A stretch of 52,671 nucleotides of DNA from Fibrobacter sp. (lineage in GTDB: Bacteria > Fibrobacterota > Fibrobacteria > Fibrobacterales > Fibrobacteraceae), in assembly GCA_024398935.1 (NCBI GenBank), contig JAKSIH010000017.1, forward strand, positions 1 to 52,671, read 5' to 3'. Position numbers and translations under genes: made by a program. Shown one piece after another: positions 17,463 to 25,318 of this stretch (its first letter is position 1; each line of letters starts with the position of its first letter). Under the pieces are notes generated by a model. That model was not told where the DNA came from, made no database searches, and was given only the letters and a program-made list of their open reading frames with translations.

Positions 17463-17765
17463 TTAAGCTTCTTCTTCCTTGGCAGCAGGAGCAGCCTTGC
17501 GGGTCTTGCGCTTTGCACCAGTGATGTTGCCAGCGAAACGCTTGTTGAAGCGATCGATACGGCCAGCGGTATCCACGCGATGCTGCTTACCAGTCCAGAA
17601 CGGATGAGTATCTGCAGTAATTTCGAGGGAGATCACACTGTATTCTACACCATCGATAGTCTTCTTTTCGGCGGAAGACTTCGTGGAGCGGGTGATATAT
17701 TCTTTACCCGTATTCGCATCGACGAACACGACCGGTTGATAGTTAGGGTGGATACCTTCTTTCAT
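17463..17765 (-). CDS. rpmE: 50S ribosomal protein L31, type B (zinc-free)
   Basis: 100 residues beginning MKEGIHPNYQPVVFVDANTG. The motif DTHPFWTGKQ and RIDRFNKRF is that of L31. It lacks the CxxC zinc ligands, so it is the type B form. A Lys/Ala/Glu-rich C-terminal tail (AKRKTRKAAPAAKEEEA) extends beyond the usual length. The start at 17765 is chosen over an upstream in-frame codon because homologues begin here. TAAATTTG about 50 bases upstream resembles a -7 box of the Bacteroidetes type. Confidence 0.93.
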   Translation of the reverse strand: MKEGIHPNYQPVVFVDANTGKEYITRSTKSSAEKKTIDGVEYSVISLEITADTHPFWTGKQHRVDTAGRIDRFNKRFAGNITGAKRKTRKAAPAAKEEEA

Positions 17766-17855
17766 TGTATAACTTCCTGTGAAGTAGTTGTTTAGAGACC
17801 TCAAATTTAGAAGAAAAATTTCATTTTGGCAAGTCAAATTAGTATTTTTGGACAT

Positions 17856-18494
17856 ATGAAACGAATTTTGATGACATTTCCCCTGGCTTTAGCCATGCTT
17901 AGCGGCTGCGGAAACGACTCCCCCGTGGCGAAATTCATCGTCACCGACCAGAAAGTAACCCTCACAGACTGGCCCGACAGCGCCTACATAGCCAACCTGG
18001 ATTCAATCCTCGCCATGGAACCCATCAAAAAGGACACAACCCAGAAGGCAAACATTGCAATGAACGCCCACGAGGCGCCCGTATTCAACCTTCCCAAAAA
18101 CCGAGGCCTCGGTGCATACAACCCCACGGTCAAGGAAAAACTAGAAGCCCTGAAGAACAAGAAAAAAGTCGAACAGGGAAATACTTCCAATAGGAACGCG
18201 CAGGCAAGGACCGCAGAAAAAGGAACTAAGACCGACAACGGAGCGGAGGTTTTCGCAAACCGCTTTACCGACGGCCTTTCAAAACTTCAGTCCGATCCAA
18301 ACAACGCATCCCTCTACCGCATGGTTTCCGCGAATGACGGAGACGACATCATGAAACTGCTCCGGCGCACCTACGGTGCCGGAGTGGGCACGCTCCCCCG
18401 TTTCTTTGTCATCGGTGGCTTGAAATCCGTCAATTCCGGACTGAACCTAGAAAGCCTAAACGCCGGCGACAAGGTGAAGATTCCTAAGCTTTGA
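17856..18494 (+). CDS. Lipoprotein with C-terminal LysM-like domain
   Basis: 212 residues with lipobox LSGC (Cys18). A long polar middle, including a charged stretch around KEKLEALKNKKKVEQGN, precedes a C-terminal segment LYRMVSANDGDDIMKLLRRT ... LNAGDKVKIPKL, which fits a LysM fold for binding peptidoglycan. Start MKRILMTF is preferred over an upstream in-frame codon because it gives a proper signal peptide. Divergent from rpmE. Probable cell-wall-anchored lipoprotein. Confidence 0.72.
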   Translation: MKRILMTFPLALAMLSGCGNDSPVAKFIVTDQKVTLTDWPDSAYIANLDSILAMEPIKKDTTQKANIAMNAHEAPVFNLPKNRGLGAYNPTVKEKLEALKNKKKVEQGNTSNRNAQARTAEKGTKTDNGAEVFANRFTDGLSKLQSDPNNASLYRMVSANDGDDIMKLLRRTYGAGVGTLPRFFVIGGLKSVNSGLNLESLNAGDKVKIPKL

Positions 18495-18597
18495 AATGAA
18501 GAACGAAAAATGAAGGGTGAAGGATGAAGAATGAAGGGTGAAGGGGGAAGCACGCAGCATTTTTTGGCAGCGAATCCCTTTGCCTCCATATAATCTC

Positions 18598-18715
18598 CCG
18601 ACTTTTTCTCTAGACATCTTTGAGGAGGAAGCTCTGCTTCCCCTCAAACAAAAAAGGATGCGCTGAGCAAACTCCGTTTGCGATAGCACATTCCTTTTTT
18701 CGGGGTTTCCAAAGG
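18598..18715. repeat. 118-bp repeat, copy 1
   Basis: Nearly identical to 18849-18967. Contains GAGGAGGAAGC-TCT-GCTTCCCCTC and a long imperfect hairpin flanked by AAAAAAGGA and TCCTTTTTT, terminator-like on both strands. The hairpin loop reads TCT here and TAC in copy 2 while the stem is kept. Confidence 0.75.
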
Positions 18716-18848
18716 CTAATGAACACTTAGGGCTTTAGCCCTTAGTGAGAATTGTCCTCACGGAGGACAAGTCTTTGTAAACGCTAAAGCGTTAACAAAT
18801 GCTACATCCACTTTGTGGATGCGGAGCCCCTTTGCATCTTTAATCCAT
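18716..18848. repeat. Run of short palindromes between the 118-bp repeats
   Basis: Consecutive small palindromes with unrelated stems: AGGGCTTTAGCCCT, TTGTCCTCACGGAGGACAA, AACGCTAAAGCGTT, GCATCC-like CATCCACTTTGTGGATG. No ORF. Confidence 0.55.
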
Positions 18849-18967
18849 CCGACTTTTTCTCTAGACATCTTTGAGGAGGAAGCTACGCTTCCCCTCAAAC
18901 TAAAAAAGGATGCGCTGAGCAAACTCCGTTTGCGATAGCACATTCCTTTTTTCGGGGTTTCCAAAGG
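18849..18967. repeat. 119-bp repeat, copy 2
   Basis: Direct repeat of 18598-18715 with one extra base in the A tract and the TAC loop. Ends 18 bases before the hisB stop, so its terminator-like hairpin can end the maf-rodZ-hisB operon. Confidence 0.75.
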
Positions 18968-18985
18968 GGCAGCGCCCCTTTGCGT

Positions 18986-19570
18986 CTATAATATACCTTT
19001 TGAGCTGGGCACGCCCTTCACATTGCGGGAAGGAGCCACAGCCATTGCAACGGAGCGGGCAAAAGCCTTGAAGATACTTTCCAGGCAATGATGGTTGTCG
19101 TTACCATAGAACAGTTCCACATGCAAATTCATGCGGGCGTTTTCAGCAAGGCTCTTGAAGAAATGCTCGAACATGCTGGCTTCGATTCCACCGGCCATTG
19201 CAGCGGGAAGCTTCACATTCCAAACAAAACCAATGCGGTTGCTGAAGTCAATGCACACTCGGCTCAAGGCTTCATCCATAGGGACAAAGTAAAAACCGTA
19301 ACGTTCAATTCCCTTCTTGTCGCCCAGGCATTCCACGAAGGCCTGACCCAACACGATGGCAATATCCTCCATACTGTGGTGCATGTCCACATGCACATCG
19401 CCATGGCAAGTCAAATCCAGATGGAAGCCGCCGTGAACCTGGAACAAATTAAGCATGTGATCCAGGAACCCGTTACCGGAACTGATGACACCCGGAGTGC
19501 AATCGTCCAGATTCAAGGTAAGGGTAATATCGGTTTCACTGGTCTTGCGAGCGATGCTAGAAGTACGCAT
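18986..19570 (-). CDS. hisB: Imidazoleglycerol-phosphate dehydratase
   Basis: 194 residues, the monofunctional form. It dehydrates imidazole glycerol phosphate in histidine synthesis. Metal-ligand motifs: GFLDHMLNLF (His), DVHVDMHHSMEDIAIVLGQA and NDNHHCLESIFKAFARS, all present. AAGGAAA lies 6 bases before the ATG at 19570. Last gene of the maf-rodZ-hisB cluster (15-base gap), an unusual position for a histidine gene; no other his genes are in the window. Confidence 0.96.
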   Translation of the reverse strand: MRTSSIARKTSETDITLTLNLDDCTPGVISSGNGFLDHMLNLFQVHGGFHLDLTCHGDVHVDMHHSMEDIAIVLGQAFVECLGDKKGIERYGFYFVPMDEALSRVCIDFSNRIGFVWNVKLPAAMAGGIEASMFEHFFKSLAENARMNLHVELFYGNDNHHCLESIFKAFARSVAMAVAPSRNVKGVPSSKGIL

Positions 19571-19585
19571 TAGTTTTCCTTTAAG

Positions 19586-20542
19586 TTACTTGATAATCTG
19601 ACCGCCAAAGACACGGAACTTGATGACACGACCATAGCGAGTTGTGGGCAGCGGAGTTTCTACACCATTCAGAATAAGCTTTGCACAAGCCTTGGGTTCG
19701 CCAATGGTAATGGACAAGGTATCTTCCGTGTTGTAGGTAACCTTCATGCCGGCCTTGGAAATATAGGCTTCCTTCAGGAAACGATCGGAATTTTCTCGAC
19801 GCTTGATACCGATCCAGGAAGTCGCCTCGCCGGAGCCGATCAGTTCCAGAGAAGTCTTGTTTGTCGGGGCGGGAACCGTATCCTTCTTGGAATCGGAAGA
19901 AATGAAGATGGTTGCGGAAGCGGGCAGTTCTCCCTTCTTCTTGACAGCCTCATCCACCTGGGCCTGGCTCAGGGAGTTCGAATCGGCAGCCACAGTCTTT
20001 TCCGCCTGCTGTACGGAATCTCCGGAAACCATCACCGCTCCCTCAGGAATTTCGGGTTGCTCCGCGGTGGTGTCCACAGCGATTTCGGGCTTGTCGGCCG
20101 GAGCAGGTACATCATTCTTCAGGACGTCTCCCATATCCAGGAACCGAGAGGCGACCAGGAATGCCAGTCCGATTAAAACGATGACGATAGGCACAGCCTT
20201 GCTGCGCTTCTTTGATTCCCCTTCCGGAGAGGGAGAAATCTTATCGTGACTGGAAACATCCTCGAAAGGATTCTTGGAAGGATCGCCAATCTCGGAACCA
20301 TACCAGGAACGGACTTTCTGGGGATCCATGTTCAACTTGACGCAAATGGAATTGAGGTAGCCACGTATATAGGCTTCTACGGGAAAAGCTTTCCAGTCGC
20401 CGGCTTCAATCAACTTCAAGTGAGAAACTGTGACCTTCGTCACAGCGGACAGGTCTTCAAGACTCATTCCGCGAGCCGTGCGGATTCGGGCGATGTACTC
20501 GCCCAGGCGTTCGTCCGCCTTCTTGTCTTCTACAAAATTCAT
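19586..20542 (-). CDS. rodZ: RodZ-like HTH membrane protein
   Basis: 318 residues. Residues 11-75 form an Xre-type helix-turn-helix typical of RodZ (LGEYIARIRTARGMSLEDLS; YIRGYLNSICVKLNMDP). A basic KKRSK stretch is followed by one membrane span (PIVIVLIGLAFLVASRFL, about 118-135), a low-complexity periplasmic linker, and a C-terminal DUF4115-like beta domain (TSWIGIKRRENSD...). By family it links MreB to the envelope in rod-shape control. Start overlaps the stop of maf by 4 bases. Confidence 0.85.
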   Translation of the reverse strand: MNFVEDKKADERLGEYIARIRTARGMSLEDLSAVTKVTVSHLKLIEAGDWKAFPVEAYIRGYLNSICVKLNMDPQKVRSWYGSEIGDPSKNPFEDVSSHDKISPSPEGESKKRSKAVPIVIVLIGLAFLVASRFLDMGDVLKNDVPAPADKPEIAVDTTAEQPEIPEGAVMVSGDSVQQAEKTVAADSNSLSQAQVDEAVKKKGELPASATIFISSDSKKDTVPAPTNKTSLELIGSGEATSWIGIKRRENSDRFLKEAYISKAGMKVTYNTEDTLSITIGEPKACAKLILNGVETPLPTTRYGRVIKFRVFGGQIIK

Positions 20543-21108
20543 ACTTTCACTCCTTCTTCACCCAATATCTGGAGGGTCCTCGCTACAGGGAGCCCTACCA
20601 CATTGTAATAGCATCCACTTATGGCTTTTATAAGCCGCGCACCGGCGGTCTGTATGCCGTATGCTCCCGCCTTGTCCAGCGGGTCCCTAGAATTTACATA
20701 TTCTTCCAGTTCCTGGTCAGTGTTATTTCTGAAAATGACCTCTGTTTTCTCCTCAGAGCACCGGAGCAGTTCTCCATTTCTGGCAAGGGCAACGCCTGTT
20801 ATGACCTGATGGGATCTGCCGTTTAACTTGCGTAGCATTTCCAAGGCGTTCTTTTCGTTTTTCGGCTTTCCCAGCGGCGCTCCATCCAAAAAGACAAGAG
20901 TGTCAAAACCAAGAACAAAGGCGTCCCTTTCCTTGCGGGAGACTGCAAGAGCCTTGATGCCGGCATTTTCGCGGGGAAAATCCAGGGGATTCGAGGAAGC
21001 GGGTGACTCTTCCTCACCGGAAACAACCACGCGAAAGTCCACTCCGATCTGCTTCAGAATTTCGGAACGACGGGGGGAACCACTTGCAAGGACGACCTGA
21101 TCTTTCAT
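20539..21108 (-). CDS. maf: Maf-family nucleoside triphosphate pyrophosphatase
   Basis: 189 residues. N-terminal LASGSPRRSEILKQIG is the diagnostic Maf motif; GFDTLVFLDGAPLGKP and the following MLRKLNGRSHQVITGV complete the active site. It hydrolyses non-canonical or modified nucleoside triphosphates. Start MKDQVVLASG at 21108 matches family N-termini; the longer in-frame reading is not credible. First gene of the maf-rodZ-hisB operon, overlapping rodZ (ATGA). Confidence 0.93.
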   Translation of the reverse strand: MKDQVVLASGSPRRSEILKQIGVDFRVVVSGEEESPASSNPLDFPRENAGIKALAVSRKERDAFVLGFDTLVFLDGAPLGKPKNEKNALEMLRKLNGRSHQVITGVALARNGELLRCSEEKTEVIFRNNTDQELEEYVNSRDPLDKAGAYGIQTAGARLIKAISGCYYNVVGLPVARTLQILGEEGVKV

Positions 21109-21208
21109 GGGGCCAAATATAGGAAGAATCAGCTCAGGATGAATTTGAGATTGCGGGATCACGCCGCAGAAAACAGAACCTAGCCCACAAAGAAAATAGT
21201 TTTGCAAT

Positions 21209-21253
21209 TTACAAAAATTGTAACACACAGCATTTACATTACATTTTGTGTAA
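21209..21253. promoter_or_regulatory. Paired operator (two TTACA-N5-TGTAA sites 30 bp apart) upstream of glnN
   Basis: TTACAAAAATTGTAA (21209-21223) and TTACATTTTGTGTAA (21239-21253), both with perfect 5-bp arms. Centres are about 184 and 154 bases upstream of the predicted sigma-54 start, the same spacing as the gltB pair. Confidence 0.78.
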
Positions 21254-21372
21254 TCAAATCATTTTTTGAAAACAATTTCTTTTACGTAAATCAACCTTTT
21301 TCCGCATTGAATTTCGCAAAATCTGTAAAAATAAGGGACTTTCCCAGAATTTCGGCAGATACCTTTAAAAAT

Positions 21373-21389
21373 TTGGCACGGCTTTTGCA
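21373..21389 (+). promoter_or_regulatory. Sigma-54 (-24/-12) promoter of glnN
   Basis: TTGGCACGGCTTTTGCA matches the consensus TGGCACG-N4-TTGCA at every position, with GG at 21375-21376 and GC at 21387-21388. Predicted start near 21399, giving a 55-base leader. Confidence 0.92.
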
Positions 21390-21454
21390 ATATCGTCGCC
21401 GAAAACAAAAGGTGTAAAACCTTCGAGATTTTTAAAATCCAATAGGAGTTCATT

Positions 21455-23575
21455 ATGAGCAACCAGTATAGAATGAGTGCGATCACTGAAATCGCAGAAG
21501 CACCGGCAGCAGGCATCATGGCTGCAAGCCCGGCAAACGTTGACTTTTACGGCGAGGACGTATTCAACTCCGAAGCCATGAAGGCATACCTCCCCAAGGA
21601 CGTGTGCAAGAAGCTTTTCGCCACCATCGAAAACGGTGTCGCTCTTGACCCGAGCATCGCAGGCGAAGTCGCTCACGCCATGAAGAAGTGGGCAATGGAC
21701 CGCGGCGCAACTCACTTTACTCACTGGTTCCAGCCCCTCACCGGCTCTACCGCAGAAAAGCACGACTCCTTCCTGGAACCGGAAGGCGACAAGGCCATCA
21801 TGGCATTCTCCGGCAAGAACCTGATCGTTGGTGAACCGGACGCATCCTCCTTCCCCTCTGGCGGTATCCGTTCCACTTTCGAAGCTCGTGGCTACACCGC
21901 TTGGGACCCGACCTCTCCCGCTTTCATCAAGCGTCACGGCAACGGTGCAACTCTTTGCATCCCTACCGCATTCTGCTCTTACACTGGCGAAGCTCTCGAT
22001 AAGAAGACTCCGCTTCTCCGTTCCATTCAGGCTCTCCAGAAGTCTGCTGACCGCTTGATGGGTCTCTTCGGCCTTGAAAAGCAGAAGGTCACCGTCACTC
22101 TCGGTGCAGAACAGGAATACTTCCTGGTGGACAAGAAGTTCTACCTCCAGCGTCCGGACCTTTACCAGGCTGGTCGCACCCTCTTCGGTGCAGCTTCCGC
22201 TAAGCACCAGCAGATGGAAGACCACTACTTCGGTTCTATCCCGGCTCGCATCTTGAACTTCATGAACGAAGTTGAAGACGAACTGTGGAAGCTTGGCATT
22301 CCGGCAAAGACCCGTCATAACGAAGTGGCTCCCGCCCAGTTCGAACTTGCTCCTATGTTCGAAGAAGTGAACCTGGCTTGCGACCACAATATGCAGATTA
22401 TGGAAGTCCTCCGTAATGTCGCTGACCGCAACGGCCTTGTTTGCCTCCTTCACGAAAAGCCGTTTGCAGGCATCAACGGTTCCGGTAAGCACAACAACTG
22501 GTCCGTGAACTACGGTAAGACCAACCTCTTGAACCCGGGTAAGGATCCTCACCAGAACGCAATCTTCCTCACCACTCTCTGCGCTGTTGTCTACGCTGTT
22601 GACACCCACGCCGACTTGCTGAGAATGTCCGTTTCTGGCGCTGGCAACGACCATCGTCTCGGTGCTAACGAAGCTCCTCCGGCAATCATCTCCATGTACC
22701 TCGGCGACCAGCTTGCTGACGTCGTCGAACAGCTGGAAAAGGGCGAACCCAAGTCCAGCAAGCAGGGCGGCGCCATGAAGCTCGGTTCCGACATCCTGCC
22801 GCCGCTCCCCCGCGACGCTACCGACCGTAACCGTACTTCTCCGTTCGCATTCACTGGCAACAAGTTCGAATTCCGTGCACCGGGTTCCAGCCAGTCCTGC
22901 TCTGAACCCAACGTTATCCTGAACACCATCGTTGCCGAAGCCTTCGACATGATCGCCGACAAGATGGAAAAGGTTTCCAAGGCCAACTTCCACAAGGAAC
23001 TCCAGAAGCTCCTGCAGTCCATCATCAAGGAACACAAGCGCGTTATCTTCAACGGTAACGGCTACACCGACGAATGGGTTGCTGAAGCAGAAAAGCGCGG
23101 CCTCCCCAACATCCGTACCACCATGGAAGCACTTTCCGCTCTCACCAAGAAGGAAAACGTTGCTCTCTTCAAGAAGTACGGCGTGTTCAACAAGGTGGAA
23201 CTGGAATCCCGCTACGAAGTCAACCTGGAAGACTACCACAAGCGTGTTGACATCGAAGCCAAGGTCGCTTACGACATGGCCAAGAGCATCGTCCTCCCGC
23301 AGGTCGTAAAGGCTTACTCCGAAGCCCTCAAGGTCAACGAAATGGCAGTGAACCAGGGTCTGGTTTCCGTCGACGGTTACGCCAAGGAACTTGGTGAAGG
23401 CTACAAGGCCCTCGTCGAAGAAATCGCAGTCATGGAAAAGGCTATCGCTGGCAAGCATCAGCTGAAGCTGGAAGCTATGGTCTCCCTCCGCAAGGTCGTG
23501 GACAAGCTGGAAGGCATCGTCAGCGACGAACAGTGGCCTCTGCCCAAGTACAGAGAGATGCTGTTCATCTACTAA
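21455..23575 (+). CDS. glnN: Glutamine synthetase type III
   Basis: 706 residues, the size of the GSIII class (about 700-730) found in Bacteroidetes, Fibrobacter and cyanobacteria. It makes glutamine from glutamate, ammonia and ATP. Motifs: N-terminal [17 protein letters not shown], the metal/ATP site [10 protein letters not shown], the substrate block [18 protein letters not shown], and [19 protein letters not shown] is 6 bases before the ATG. Monocistronic; driven by a sigma-54 promoter with distal paired operators, so it should respond to nitrogen supply. Confidence 0.97.
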   Translation: MSNQYRMSAITEIAEAPAAGIMAASPANVDFYGEDVFNSEAMKAYLPKDVCKKLFATIENGVALDPSIAGEVAHAMKKWAMDRGATHFTHWFQPLTGSTAEKHDSFLEPEGDKAIMAFSGKNLIVGEPDASSFPSGGIRSTFEARGYTAWDPTSPAFIKRHGNGATLCIPTAFCSYTGEALDKKTPLLRSIQALQKSADRLMGLFGLEKQKVTVTLGAEQEYFLVDKKFYLQRPDLYQAGRTLFGAASAKHQQMEDHYFGSIPARILNFMNEVEDELWKLGIPAKTRHNEVAPAQFELAPMFEEVNLACDHNMQIMEVLRNVADRNGLVCLLHEKPFAGINGSGKHNNWSVNYGKTNLLNPGKDPHQNAIFLTTLCAVVYAVDTHADLLRMSVSGAGNDHRLGANEAPPAIISMYLGDQLADVVEQLEKGEPKSSKQGGAMKLGSDILPPLPRDATDRNRTSPFAFTGNKFEFRAPGSSQSCSEPNVILNTIVAEAFDMIADKMEKVSKANFHKELQKLLQSIIKEHKRVIFNGNGYTDEWVAEAEKRGLPNIRTTMEALSALTKKENVALFKKYGVFNKVELESRYEVNLEDYHKRVDIEAKVAYDMAKSIVLPQVVKAYSEALKVNEMAVNQGLVSVDGYAKELGEGYKALVEEIAVMEKAIAGKHQLKLEAMVSLRKVVDKLEGIVSDEQWPLPKYREMLFIY

Positions 23576-23638
23576 TGAAAAGCATGGCCACCCGTCGAAG
23601 GTGGGTGGCCCAATGCCACTTCATTTACTAATCGCGAT

Positions 23639-23665
23639 TGTCATCCTCGACCTGATCGAGGATCC
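23639..23665. repeat. Dispersed TGTCAT-type palindrome
   Basis: TGTCATCCTCGACCTGATCG then AGGATCC: TGTCAT followed by a TCCTCGA/TCGAGGA hairpin. Confidence 0.6.
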
Positions 23666-23684
23666 GACTTTGAACCTCATAATG

Positions 23685-23714
23685 AAAAACGTCACGCGAA
23701 TGCGTGGCGTTTTT
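23685..23714. terminator. Intrinsic terminator after glnN
   Basis: AAAAACGTCACGC / GCGTGGCGTTTTT with GAAT loop, usable in both directions. A second perfect hairpin, GGCCACCC / GGGTGGCC, lies just after the glnN stop at 23586-23610 without a T run. Confidence 0.8.
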
Positions 23715-23745
23715 CGTTATGTCATTTTCACATTTTTGGACAAAA

Positions 23746-23973
23746 TGGGGATTAAAAACAGCAAACACCCCTCGTCAATCCCCAAAAAATCAATTGGTGC
23801 AAAGTTTTCTTCAGGCAAAAACAAATTTTTGGGGATAAAAACTCGCAAAGGCGTTCCTTCATCCCCATACAGGCCCACCATTCCATAATGATGCACCGGT
23901 TTCGGCTACTTTCGGCTAAATCATTTGCTGAAAATGGGGATAAAACGCACTCAAAACAACGAAGCAATCCCCA
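23746..23973. repeat. Three 38-39 bp units bounded by TGGGGAT ... ATCCCCA
   Basis: Units at 23746-23784, 23830-23867 and 23935-23973. Each opens with TGGGGAT(A/T)AAA and closes with ATCCCCA, keeping a near-constant length while the interiors differ. They sit between two convergent genes, so they are not obvious promoter operators. No coding potential. Confidence 0.65.
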
Positions 23974-23992
23974 TTTTTCCCAATAGCAATCG

Positions 23993-25030
23993 CTAAAGTC
24001 CGATATCCTTCTTAAACTTTTCGGTAAATATTTCCTGAATCATATTGTAAGGAACAATCACGGGGATTCGACCATCAGCATGGCTGGTATGCGGTAACGC
24101 CCAAGTAGAAAACAGGAACCGCACTCCAGAAACAGTCAAAACAGGCTGGAAATTGCCCTTAAATTGTTCTGCCGTAGCCTGGCGGACCATTTCCCGTTCC
24201 ACATTATTGTCAGGAAACCGCGCATATCGATTGAACATCACATTATCCGTGATCATTTCAATCATTTTTTCCCTGAAATTAGGAACGAAGGCTGTCGTAT
24301 CCATCACATAGGGATCTCTGCCCGGAGAAAGAACCGTCGTATCAATTACATAGGGAGCCCGATCCTTGATGACGGTATAGTACCTTTCACTCGGGCCACC
24401 GTTCCCCCCGCAACGGTAATCACTAACCTGCTGAAAAGAAATCCAGTCGGAAGTTTCCGCAATGGGCATGAAATAAAAATATCCAGAACAGCTACAAACC
24501 TCTTCGCGCCAACGGCGTCCATATGTAGCCCTAGATTCCTTCCACCATTTATGCGTATGATTTACGTTCCCCTTCATCATCTTATCCAGGGAAGCCTGAA
24601 TTGATTTCCGGTTTACCTTTTTAGGAGCATTTTCCCCGAAAATCAAGGAAAGCAAAAGCCTATCAAACTCGGAATCCACCAGCGAATCGAGGGGGTAGCG
24701 GATCGGATAGACCAGCTGATAGCTTCCCGTAAAGGAGGAATCCCTATAAGTCGAATGAAAATTTTCAGAAAAGATCATCTCCGGCTGAAAACTACGCATG
24801 ATTGCCGTCGAATCATACACATATAAAGGTTCGGGAACTACACCCGCAACCGAATCAACAGAAGGTCCGACAACAGGCTCTGCAACAGACACTGGAACGG
24901 TTTCCACAACCGGCTTATAATCCGTTGAGGACTCTGACAAATTCCGCAAGTACCTGACACCGAAAAAGCCAGCCACTGCCGACAGTACAAAAACGACAAT
25001 CAATAACGCATTTTGTTTTATTATTTTCAT
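23993..25030 (-). CDS. Membrane-anchored protein with C-terminal DUF3298/RsiV-like domain
   Basis: 345 residues. One N-terminal membrane span (residues 8-26) is followed by a Pro/Val-rich linker and a periplasmic region. The C-terminal part, GVRFLFSTWALPHTSHADG then IPVIVPYNMIQEIF, fits the DUF3298 family found in RsiV-like and other secreted proteins that bind cell-wall ligands. A near-repeat APYVIDTTVLSP / DPYVMDTTAFVP occurs at about residues 226-250. It stands alone. Function unknown. Confidence 0.7.
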   Translation of the reverse strand: MKIIKQNALLIVVFVLSAVAGFFGVRYLRNLSESSTDYKPVVETVPVSVAEPVVGPSVDSVAGVVPEPLYVYDSTAIMRSFQPEMIFSENFHSTYRDSSFTGSYQLVYPIRYPLDSLVDSEFDRLLLSLIFGENAPKKVNRKSIQASLDKMMKGNVNHTHKWWKESRATYGRRWREEVCSCSGYFYFMPIAETSDWISFQQVSDYRCGGNGGPSERYYTVIKDRAPYVIDTTVLSPGRDPYVMDTTAFVPNFREKMIEMITDNVMFNRYARFPDNNVEREMVRQATAEQFKGNFQPVLTVSGVRFLFSTWALPHTSHADGRIPVIVPYNMIQEIFTEKFKKDIGL

Positions 25031-25134
25031 AAAAAATTCCTAAGGCATCCGTTTACCTATTCTATCGTTTTTTTTCTGAAAAATGTCAAGAAAAAATTCA
25101 ATATGAAATCAGGCGACACGTCTTCCCATTTGTT

Positions 25135-25180
25135 TTACACAAATTGTAACATAAAATTCAGTCATTTACATTTCATGTAA
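25135..25180. promoter_or_regulatory. Paired operator (two TTACA-N5-TGTAA sites 31 bp apart) upstream of pyrG
   Basis: TTACACAAATTGTAA (25135-25149) and TTACATTTCATGTAA (25166-25180), perfect arms. Centres lie about 129 and 98 bases before the predicted start. A one-mismatch copy TTACAATTCTTGCAA follows at 25203-25217. Confidence 0.78.
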
Positions 25181-25244
25181 TCCACTTTTGAACGCTTTAT
25201 TTTTACAATTCTTGCAATGCCTTATAAAAAGCCAACTTAGGATT

Positions 25245-25261
25245 TTGGCACAGTTCTTGCA
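25245..25261 (+). promoter_or_regulatory. Sigma-54 (-24/-12) promoter of pyrG
   Basis: TTGGCACAGTTCTTGCA, with GG (25247-25248) and GC (25259-25260) 10 bases apart. Predicted start near 25271. Confidence 0.88.
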
Positions 25262-25287
25262 TTATACAGCCGGTAAAAGGGAAATAA

Positions 25288-25302
25288 TTACAAAAATTGT
25301 AA
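25288..25302. promoter_or_regulatory. TTACA-N5-TGTAA operator inside the pyrG leader
   Basis: TTACAAAAATTGTAA, identical to the distal glnN site, but here about 24 bases downstream of the predicted start and 16 bases before the ATG. Binding here would be expected to block rather than activate. Confidence 0.65.
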
Positions 25303-25318
25303 CACAAGGTAAGTTATT

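Noticed and set aside
23601..23888. 95-codon ORF after glnN
   Set aside because: Consists of a palindrome, a terminator and the TGGGGAT boxes; no ribosome site or gene-like codon use.
23746..23973. CRISPR array
   Set aside because: Repeated ends form inverted pairs with variable interiors and unequal gaps; there is no uniform direct repeat and no cas genes.
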